Below, piece after piece: positions 1 through 4,602 of a stretch of DNA of 11,330 bases. Within the stretch, counting starts at the first letter, position 1. Each line of letters starts with the position of its first letter. The notes beneath the pieces were generated by a model, which saw only the letters and a program-made list of their open reading frames with translations, was not told the origin of the DNA and did no database searches. Both the position numbers and the translations under genes were made by a program. Source of the DNA: CAYOYH01 sp964408165 (lineage in GTDB: Bacteria > Patescibacteriota > Saccharimonadia > Saccharimonadales > CAYOYH01); NCBI GenBank assembly GCA_964408165.1, contig CAYOYH010000023.1:1-11330 (forward strand). The letters run 5' to 3'.

Positions 1-53
1 AAACCGGACATTTCTATTTTGGAATCAATAGGACATTTCTATTGAGGTTTGAC
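1..53 (-). mobile_element. Terminal end of an IS481-like insertion sequence (element continues off the left edge)
   Basis: Read on the minus strand, the segment begins TGTCAAACCTC at about position 53 and carries two copies of the 13-mer AATAGAAATGTCC (plus-strand positions 6-18 and 31-43). A TGT terminus followed by repeated AAATGTCC-type boxes resembles the ends of IS481-family elements as I remember them. The transposase would lie outside the window. The exact boundary is inferred from the TGT and from loss of the repeat pattern after it. The insertion lies just downstream of the broken THEP1-like gene and may have removed its 3' part. Confidence 0.45.
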
Positions 54-153
54 ATATCTATGCATACAGAGGCAGGAACTGTGCAAATAATCTTATTTTT
101 CTGCTGTTTATCTTCGGATTTTTCTCAATAAAGTTTTAAGATATTTTTCTTTT

Positions 154-442
154 TCAAAGAAAATCATTATCTTCAAAATCTTCTACTTGAGGAATTATGG
201 AATCAAGATTTTCAATGCTAACAAAATATCTTGAAACTTTAAAGTTGGTTTTGAAGTTGGTATCTGCAAGCATAGATTTTTCTCCAGTATTGGTTTCCAT
301 TTCGAAACCAATTCTTTCACCATCTCTGCGAGCCTCATTAGTAACAAAACCATTTTTTTGTTCAAATTGTTGGATCATTTTTTTTTAGAAGGGTGGATTT
401 GCCACTTCTTGGCATTCCTGTGATTAAAATATTCTTTCTCAT
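154..442 (-). pseudogene. THEP1-type P-loop nucleoside-triphosphatase, frameshifted and 3'-truncated
   Basis: Two frames join into one recognisable N-terminal half of an NTPase_1/THEP1 protein. Frame 1 starts at ATG 442 with MRKNILITGMPRSGKSTLLK, a Walker A loop (GMPRSGKST). Frame 2 runs from 378 to 154 and continues with QKNGFVTNEARRDGERIGFE, the family's GFxTxEVRxxGxRxGF segment, then GEKSMLA and a VSRYFVSIENLDSI strand matching the usual GKYxVDVE region. The join is a run of nine A residues (378-386). Eight A would give one uninterrupted 95-codon frame. The frame ends at TGA 154 just where the DEIGKMEL (Walker B) segment of the roughly 170-aa family should begin, so the C-terminal half is missing. 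No Shine-Dalgarno is seen before 442. Family identity is well supported; inactivity is inferred. Slippage or a sequencing error in the A run is possible, but the truncation is independent of it. Confidence 0.75.
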
Positions 443-494
443 ACTATTTGAAAATACATTTACTTATATAAATATTTTTAGGTCTCTCAAAATT

Positions 495-565
495 ATTGCG
501 TATAACGTCAGGGATATACGAAGTTTTTTTTGAAGCGTAGCGGAAGAAAAATTTGGGTGAGCAAA
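495..565 (-). other. Possible degenerate attC-like palindrome (site C)
   Basis: On the plus strand, GCGTATAACG (about 498-507) precedes an imperfect stem of T-rich and A-rich arms around GAAGCGTAGCGG, followed by AAATTTGGGTGAGC. The mirrored minus-strand core would be GTTATAC, a variant of the GTTRRRY consensus. The GCGG...AATTTGGG part resembles the centre of site A (2723-2809). No convincing second core (RYYYAAC) is present before the stop codon at 572, so the site would be incomplete. It lies between a small gene and the THEP1-like gene, where a cassette boundary would be expected. Weak support. Confidence 0.3.
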
Positions 566-571
566 TAAAAA

Positions 572-811
572 TTATTTTTTGAAAAGTTCTTTTTTATTTT
601 TTTCTCTTAACCATTCTTCAAATTCGGTTTCAAAATCGCCCAATGTGTAATCCTCATGATCATCTTCATCGGCTTTCATGGTTTTTGCTTCCCTATAAAA
701 TTTATGAGAGAAATTTAGTAACTGTTTATATTTCTCTTTTATTTCATCCTTACTGATGTACAGCCAAATAATTCAAAAAAATGCGAAAGTTAAAATTAAT
801 AATAGCACCAC
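572..811 (-). pseudogene. Small single-helix membrane protein gene interrupted by an in-frame TGA
   Basis: Reading the minus strand from GTG 811, the frame encodes VVLLLILTFAFF, then TGA (773-775), then IIWLYISKDEIKEKYKQLLN and an acidic, charged tail ending EEWLREKNKKELFKK at TAA 572. The hydrophobic residues on both sides of the TGA make one continuous 19-residue membrane helix, which suggests the frame was once uninterrupted. Downstream of the TGA the first ATG (679) would leave only a 35-aa acidic peptide. AGGAG (823-827) lies 11 nt before GTG 811, but its best-spaced ATG (816) is in another frame that stops after six codons, so a second lesion near the start is possible. TGA is a stop elsewhere in the window, so recoding is unlikely. 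No family recognised. Confidence 0.45.
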
Positions 812-852
812 CTCATTGCCATCTCCTATTAGTAAAGCTCCTTCGACTGTAC

Positions 853-1686
853 CTAAGGAATGTCTCTAATATTCTCTGTAGGAACCGCGACTTCTACTGG
901 AGATTCATAGTCGTAGATCCAAACTACAGTACAACATCCGACCCATTCTGCCCTAACTTCCATTATTTTTCCATTGTCATCAACTTTCAATAATGCAGAG
1001 TCTTCAGTTTCTGGATCATTCCATCTCCATACTCTACATTCCACACCACCTGCACATTCCTCCAGTCCGATAAACTCCACATTACTATCCCAGTCATCCG
1101 GATTGTTTAGAGAGAAATCAGGTGGATCTCCAACAGGAAGCCCAATCCCGGTTCTTTGTAGTGGATTTCTGTGAATATCTAAAGCAGATAGACCATGCGA
1201 TGGCCCTGTTGTCCAAGTCCCATCGGAGGCGAGGCTATAATATTTCGTCCCATCATTGATAGACCTGAAGGTTCCGTAAGAAGGACCCATGGATTGCCTC
1301 TCTTCGATTCCTTCATCAGAGACACGGATTGTCCTTTGTACTGTAATTTTTTCTCTTCCAGGAAAAAAATAAATTTGAGTGCCTGTGATTGTTAACGGAA
1401 ATGTGATAGGCGCAATTGATGGAATTGATGGATTAGTATTCTGCATATGATAAGCAAGCACGGAACCTACGCCAAGTAACAATACTAAGACTACTATTGA
1501 AATCCATTTCTTGCTTTTTTTCGGTTTACTAGCCAAAGACTCCTCGGTAGAAGGTCCTTCAATTACGGTGCTTACAGAGACTTCTTGTGCTTCCATAATT
1601 GGATTCTCTTGAGTTGGGCGGAATACTTCCCCTGGTCCATGTGGTGGTTCTGGTGATTGAGGTTTTTCAGATTGATTTTGTTTCAT
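853..1686 (-). CDS. Membrane-anchored extracytoplasmic protein of unknown function
   Basis: A 277-residue protein. Residues 1-60 are hydrophilic, rich in Pro, Glu and Ser, and end in a Lys-rich stretch (KPKKSKK). One membrane helix follows (about 61-79, WISIVVLVLLLGVGSVLAY), and the rest is predicted to lie outside the membrane (positive-inside rule). The outer part is rich in Thr, Gly and aromatic residues and looks beta-structured. It has four cysteines (211, 217, 251, 252) that could form disulfides. Its end, with alternating strands and a final VPTENIRDIP, recalls LolA/LppX-like lipoprotein folds, but this is only a resemblance. No lipobox is seen. There is no clear Shine-Dalgarno before ATG 1686. 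It lies between an IS remnant upstream and a broken small gene downstream. The frame is intact. Confidence 0.75.
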   Translation of the reverse strand: MKQNQSEKPQSPEPPHGPGEVFRPTQENPIMEAQEVSVSTVIEGPSTEESLASKPKKSKKWISIVVLVLLLGVGSVLAYHMQNTNPSIPSIAPITFPLTITGTQIYFFPGREKITVQRTIRVSDEGIEERQSMGPSYGTFRSINDGTKYYSLASDGTWTTGPSHGLSALDIHRNPLQRTGIGLPVGDPPDFSLNNPDDWDSNVEFIGLEECAGGVECRVWRWNDPETEDSALLKVDDNGKIMEVRAEWVGCCTVVWIYDYESPVEVAVPTENIRDIP

Positions 1687-1792
1687 TAGTTCTTTTTTTA
1701 AGCTTATCCGAGCGTAAATTAGTAATGTTTTTTAGTTTAACTTTATAGTTTGAAATTGAGGCAATCTTATCATGTTTCTTGAGAAAAATCCA

Positions 1793-1885
1793 TGTAGTGT
1801 CATGGTTCACATGATGAGCGCCACTTTAAGCTTTTAGTTTCTCTTTATATTCATTGGGTGTCAAATAATCTAGGGATTTGTGGGG
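1793..1885 (-). mobile_element. IS3/IS481-type transposase 3' remnant and IS end
   Basis: On the minus strand, 1885-1826 encodes PHKSLDYLTPNEYKEKLKA followed by TAA. This is the C-terminal signature (RPHxSLxYLTPxEY) of DDE transposases of the IS3/IS481 group. Upstream coding sequence is absent: just before the Pro codon the sequence switches to attC-like DNA (1886-1940). After the stop, about 30 bp ending GACACTACA (near 1793) probably form the IS terminus. It is not similar to the IS end at 1-53, so two different elements are implied. Confidence 0.7.
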
Positions 1886-1940
1886 GTTGCCGAAGGCAAT
1901 TCGGGGAAATCTTTAATTTTCCTTTTATCCGCTGTCAGGC
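1886..1940 (-). other. Truncated attC-like site (site B)
   Basis: On the minus strand it starts with GCCTGAC (1940-1934), a one-base variant of the RYYYAAC core, then AGCGGATAAAAG, and ends with a small hairpin TTGCC-GAA-GGCAA. It aligns with site A: CGCCTRACAGMGGATAAAAG matches over 20 nt with two differences, and CCCRAATTRCCTKCGGCAAC with three. It begins 22 nt after the stop of the metallopeptidase gene; site A begins 21 nt after its gene. The second core is missing because a transposase fragment abuts it at 1885/1886. Confidence 0.5.
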
Positions 1941-1962
1941 GATAGCACGAACGAAGGGCTGC

Positions 1963-2688
1963 TCATTTCTTGCGATAATGCAAAATAACACGCTCAATTA
2001 CAGTCAAAATAAATGCAATTCCCAGCAATACCCAGAAAAGAAGGGAAAAATCAGCACCCACTTCAACCCCAAACCATCCTAATGTCCAAAAAACCGGCCA
2101 ATTGACAAAAGACACCATCAGCGCTGAACACAATATCAAAAGTGAAAGTAAAACCGTCCATCCTCTAAAGTCTATTTTATCAAAAAATGCAATAGAATGT
2201 TCATGCTGAATTGAAGTTTTTAATATTTTCTCGTAATTATCTCTATCAGTTACTACCATCTTACTCAAACCATATCTTGTTCTCTGATTATGTTCTTTAG
2301 CCACGGGTTTAAAAAAATATTTCGACCACATATCCTTCGGATTATGTCCGAAAAGATGACCCAATATACCCATAAAATCACCCATTCCAGAAAGGACAGT
2401 CTCAATCACCAGTGCGGTAATTAAAAAGACAATGATGTATTCTGGGGCAACGAACGGCAGAAATAAAAGGATCGATATCACTCCAAAAATCCATCCGCCA
2501 GCCAATATAAGAATTCCGTGACTTCCTTTACGGGGAGGTTCTATCAATACACCGGGGATTGGATTAGCAAAAAAACCAAAGGTCTTGTAGCCACATATTT
2601 TAGCCATAAATGAATGGCCATATTCGTGCACAAGCGTGCCGACTAACATCCAAATTAATAATGAAATTCCTAAATCTAAATGTAGCAT
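1963..2688 (-). CDS. M50-like (site-2-protease-type) membrane metallopeptidase
   Basis: A 241-residue polytopic protein. Residues 21-25 are HEYGH inside the first hydrophobic segment, the zinc-binding HExxH of intramembrane metallopeptidases. A GMGDFMGI segment (Asp104) within a later hydrophobic region could supply the third metal ligand, as the conserved Asp does in M50 enzymes. Other hydrophobic segments lie at about 58-80, 83-103, 176-198 and 213-233. No PDZ or CBS domain is present. It is small for the family, and the motif order fits a minimal M50-like core. The substrate is unknown. AAGAAG about 9 nt before ATG 2688 is a weak Shine-Dalgarno. Attc-like sites flank the gene on both sides: 34 nt separate site A from the start codon and 22 nt separate the stop from site B, so it looks like a one-gene cassette. 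Confidence 0.75.
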   Translation of the reverse strand: MLHLDLGISLLIWMLVGTLVHEYGHSFMAKICGYKTFGFFANPIPGVLIEPPRKGSHGILILAGGWIFGVISILLFLPFVAPEYIIVFLITALVIETVLSGMGDFMGILGHLFGHNPKDMWSKYFFKPVAKEHNQRTRYGLSKMVVTDRDNYEKILKTSIQHEHSIAFFDKIDFRGWTVLLSLLILCSALMVSFVNWPVFWTLGWFGVEVGADFSLLFWVLLGIAFILTVIERVILHYRKK

Positions 2689-2722
2689 ATTTTTTACTTC
2701 TTATTTAATGGTTAGATATTTC

Positions 2723-2809
2723 GCTTAACGTTTTGCAGAAAAAAAATAGTTGCCGCAGGTAATTTGGGCGAAGATGCGTGGCACCATAGTCTTTTATCCT
2801 CTGTTAGGC
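2723..2809 (-). other. attC-like recombination site (site A)
   Basis: On the minus strand the 87-bp segment opens with GCCTAAC (2809-2803, matches RYYYAAC) and closes with GTTAAGC (2729-2723, matches GTTRRRY). The two ends are near-complementary. Internally GTGCCACGCA and TGCGGCAAC pair with unpaired extra bases, a hallmark of attC folded bottom strands, and TTGCC-GCA-GGTAA forms a small hairpin. Length is within the usual attC range of about 55-140 bp. Its orientation is that expected for a cassette whose gene precedes it: it starts 21 nt after the stop at 2831, and the next gene starts 34 nt beyond it. A truncated homologous copy exists at 1886-1940. Confidence 0.6.
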
Positions 2810-2830
2810 GATATTGTGAACAAATAAACA

Positions 2831-3343
2831 TCATTTCGATCCACTAATTTTTTGTTTTATTATTTCCATCGCCTTATCTAGATTTTTAGTTGAAAAGACA
2901 AATTCTTTAAAAAATCTACCTTTTTTTAATGAAAGTACAATTCTTGGTTCGCCAATAATATTGTAGACCGACCTCCATTTTCCACCAACCATTCCCATTC
3001 GTATACCCCAGCCGCCATACCTAATAGCTGAAGCCTCGTCTAAATAACAATCATCAATATCCTCCCAAAGGATTGTATTTTTAAAAATTCCGTAACCAAC
3101 AGTAATGACCTGTGAAGTCATTTTGATACTCAATGTGCTAAAGTTAATCGCAATTCCTAGAAGTAATAGAAACCCAACCAAATAATCCCAGTTTGGAGCA
3201 GAACGACCACCAATTGGTCCCACCAAAATCTGATAGATCAATGAGAAAAGAAGCCCAACTGCAGCAACGGCTAATATGACCGTTATCCATTTTGAAAATA
3301 TCTTTTCTTCGTAAATATTATCTGTTTTCATTTCCTTGTCCAC
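2831..3343 (-). CDS. Two-helix membrane protein with a PH-like domain
   Basis: A 170-residue protein. Two membrane helices (about 19-41 and 54-73) are followed by a cytoplasmic beta-rich domain with the pattern ITVGYGIFKNTILWEDI and then YGGWGIRMGMVGGKWRS. This is characteristic of small bacterial and archaeal PH-like-domain membrane proteins of unknown function. The final part (EPRIVLSLKKGRFFKEFVF, then a terminal helix) fits the last strands and C-terminal helix of that fold. The longest frame starts at GTG 3343. An alternative is ATG 3331, four codons in, and neither has a well-spaced Shine-Dalgarno. An extended -10 promoter lies about 60 nt upstream, and an attC-like site begins 21 nt after the stop. 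Confidence 0.75.
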   Translation of the reverse strand: MDKEMKTDNIYEEKIFSKWITVILAVAAVGLLFSLIYQILVGPIGGRSAPNWDYLVGFLLLLGIAINFSTLSIKMTSQVITVGYGIFKNTILWEDIDDCYLDEASAIRYGGWGIRMGMVGGKWRSVYNIIGEPRIVLSLKKGRFFKEFVFSTKNLDKAMEIIKQKISGSK

Positions 3344-3401
3344 GTTAATTATATTTAAAAATATATCTCCTGGCTCGTTTTATCCAACCTTTCACATCCT
3401 A

Positions 3402-3410
3402 ATTATAGCA
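3402..3410 (-). promoter_or_regulatory. Extended -10 promoter element
   Basis: The minus strand reads TGC TATAAT: a consensus -10 hexamer with an upstream TG, the extended -10 form that does not need a strong -35. No good -35 is seen. Predicted transcription start is near 3395, about 50 nt before the start codon of the PH-like membrane protein gene. It would drive the whole minus-strand accessory run. Confidence 0.5.
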
Positions 3411-3428
3411 ACATTGTAGCGATAGCGA

Positions 3429-3608
3429 TTACTTAGGCTGCCAATCCTCAACAATTATCTTCTTGCCACGGCGTTCTAGGACGACTTTCTGCCCTTTGCG
3501 CCATCTAAGATGCCGAACAGTAGCAATCGGCAGCGTCACCGCATATGTACCGGAATTATTTTGCGAAATAGTCCTTACTTTTTGATTTTCCAATGTCCGC
3601 ATCCCCAT
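3429..3608 (-). CDS. AbrB/MazE-type (SpoVT-AbrB fold) small DNA-binding protein
   Basis: A 59-residue protein. The core VRTISQNNSGTYAVTLPIAT (residues 11-30) followed by LRWRKGQKVVLERRGKKIIV has the swapped-hairpin AbrB/MazE pattern: a strand, a variable loop, a V-LP-x strand and helix, then G-x-x-V and two closing strands. Such proteins act as dimeric transcription regulators or as antitoxins. No toxin gene follows, because the next gene on the strand is a membrane protein. The start is firm: AGGAGG (3614-3619) lies 5 nt before ATG 3608. A second ATG lies two codons in. A terminator and a heptad-periodic tract lie upstream, so it probably begins its own transcript. TAA stop. Confidence 0.8.
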   Translation of the reverse strand: MGMRTLENQKVRTISQNNSGTYAVTLPIATVRHLRWRKGQKVVLERRGKKIIVEDWQPK

Positions 3609-3623
3609 TTACACCTCCTGTGC

Positions 3624-3728
3624 TTATCCATTATTTACTATTTGTCATTTGTCATCTGTAAATATCCCCAACTCCCAACTTTCGCCTTTCACCTTTACCC
3701 TTCAACCTCTCACCTCTCACCTCTATTG
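3624..3728. repeat. Drifting tandem repeat with 7-bp period
   Basis: Fifteen consecutive heptamers, each a slight change from its neighbour: for example TTTCGCC, TTTCACC, TTTACCC, TTCAACC, TCTCACC, TCTCACC from 3680, preceded by CCCCAAC, TCCCAAC, and farther left CTATTTG, TCATTTG, TCATCTG. One strand is nearly all pyrimidine over 3666-3725. It stops just short of the ribosome binding site of the AbrB-like gene. A second heptad array at 8401-8487 also ends beside a ribosome binding site. Confidence 0.75.
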
Positions 3729-3732
3729 TATC

Positions 3733-3782
3733 AAAAAATCAGATTCGAATCAGCTTTGAATCAGACTCGAATCTGATTTTTT
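3733..3782. terminator. Bidirectional intrinsic terminator
   Basis: Perfect 16-bp inverted repeat, AAAAAATCAGATTCGA (3733-3748) and its complement (3767-3782), with an 18-nt loop that itself contains GAATCAG repeats. The arms start with A6 and end with T6, so it can terminate transcription on either strand. Confidence 0.8.
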
Positions 3783-4214
3783 AAGGAGTTGGAAATGTGT
3801 TTTTATTACAATCAGGACTTATCCGTTCGTAAGTCCTACTATAGTTCCTGCGTGCCCACCCGGTCATTAAAACATTTTTATTTTTGTTAGCAGTTTTTGT
3901 TTCTTTGACCGTATACGCATGAACTATTTCAACAGTATTATGCGCTTATGCTTGCACTTAGTCAATCTGCGCCAACTGAATTCAGTCACCGATTGTGGCG
4001 TAAGCATCCTCGTAAGTAGTTCTGGAGTGTCTTACTAGATTCCCCACTCTATTAATAAGTTCTCTGGAATGGTGAATAGCTGCAATTATACGCATACTGC
4101 GACCGCCGTATGTGTATAGTTCAGGCTCCATCCTCAAACCTCAGACTCAATTATTGTAACTTCTGCTCCGGCCGGAGCATTTATTGTAATCTTGAGCTGT
4201 CTCTCTAAATTCAA
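3781..4214 (-). pseudogene. Remnant small reading frames (decayed gene or genes), function unknown
   Basis: Three short stretches on the minus strand have protein-like composition. (1) 4214-4134, from TTG: 26 codons containing KITINAPAGAEVTIIESEV, ending TGA. (2) 4131-3982, ATG two nt after that stop: a 49-aa frame beginning MEPELYTYGGRSMRIIAAIH, with GAGG upstream. (3) 3945-3784: 54 codons containing VLMTGWARRNYSRTYERI, in the same frame as (2) but separated by three stops. No family is recognised. They may be pieces of one decayed gene, a genuine 49-aa peptide, or chance. There is no other coding signal between 3783 and 4602. Confidence 0.25.
4151..4189. repeat. 16-bp perfect palindrome flanked by direct repeats
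   Basis: TGCTCCGGCCGGAGCA (4164-4179) is a perfect palindrome, GC-rich within AT-rich DNA. TTATTGTAA occurs on both sides (4151-4159 and 4181-4189). It could be a dimeric-protein binding site or an inserted palindrome with duplicated flank. It also falls within one of the remnant reading frames. Confidence 0.6.
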
Positions 4215-4427
4215 TTTTATTTAATTTTCATCACAGCCGAAACAAAAGTTACAACTTAAGACCTGAAACAAGCCGTGAGTTTCGACTTAATTTAACCCAC
4301 CCGCTACCATTTATTCTAATATTCTCAAGAATTTAAGAATGAATGATAGTTGGGGAAATGACGAAAAAACGGTGACGCCTAGGGCATCTTCACAGACATC
4401 AAATTTCTACACATACAAAAATAGCAC

Positions 4428-4532
4428 CAGACCATATTTTCACTGTTTCCAAGGTGGGACCTTGGAAACACTCGGAAGTAGAAAATGATATCAGACCATA
4501 TTTCTCCCTTTTCCAAGGTGAGACCTTGGAGA
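4428..4532. repeat. Two 64-bp tandem units, each with a strong hairpin
   Basis: CAGACCATATTT occurs at 4428-4439 and 4492-4503. Each is followed at the same distance by a hairpin: 4444-4470 (12-bp stem TGTTTCCAAGGT, loop GGG) and 4510-4532 (core stem TCCAAGGT, loop GAG). The period is 64 bp for both repeat and hairpin, and the sequence between has diverged. They lie about 70-175 bp downstream of the ligA stop. Neither hairpin is followed directly by a T run on either strand, so simple terminators are not obvious. Confidence 0.7.
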
Positions 4533-4602
4533 GTTGATCCTAGGGGGGTGCTGGGATGTGGAATCGCGAAATACGGAACGCAAACTCTTTTATGGGTGAA
4601 GG

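Noticed and set aside
54..137. Short minus-strand open stretch (about 25 codons) between the THEP1 remnant and the IS end
   Set aside because: No start codon, no recognisable motif, and within the range expected by chance in AT-rich DNA.
773..775. TGA recoded as Gly or Trp, as in some candidate phyla
   Set aside because: TGA serves as a normal stop in the ATGA overlap at 6600-6603 and in the 10374-10377 overlap, and no large gene here has internal TGA.
3624..3782. CRISPR array
   Set aside because: Units are 7 bp, contiguous and drifting, with no spacers and no cas genes.
4271..4290. tmRNA-like motif GTTTCGAC
   Set aside because: No matching tRNA-like 3' end or tag reading frame was found at the expected distance on either strand.
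4444..4470. T-box-like GGTGGGACC in the hairpin
   Set aside because: The similarity is confined to the palindrome. There is no specifier-loop structure and no downstream aminoacyl-tRNA gene on the plus strand.
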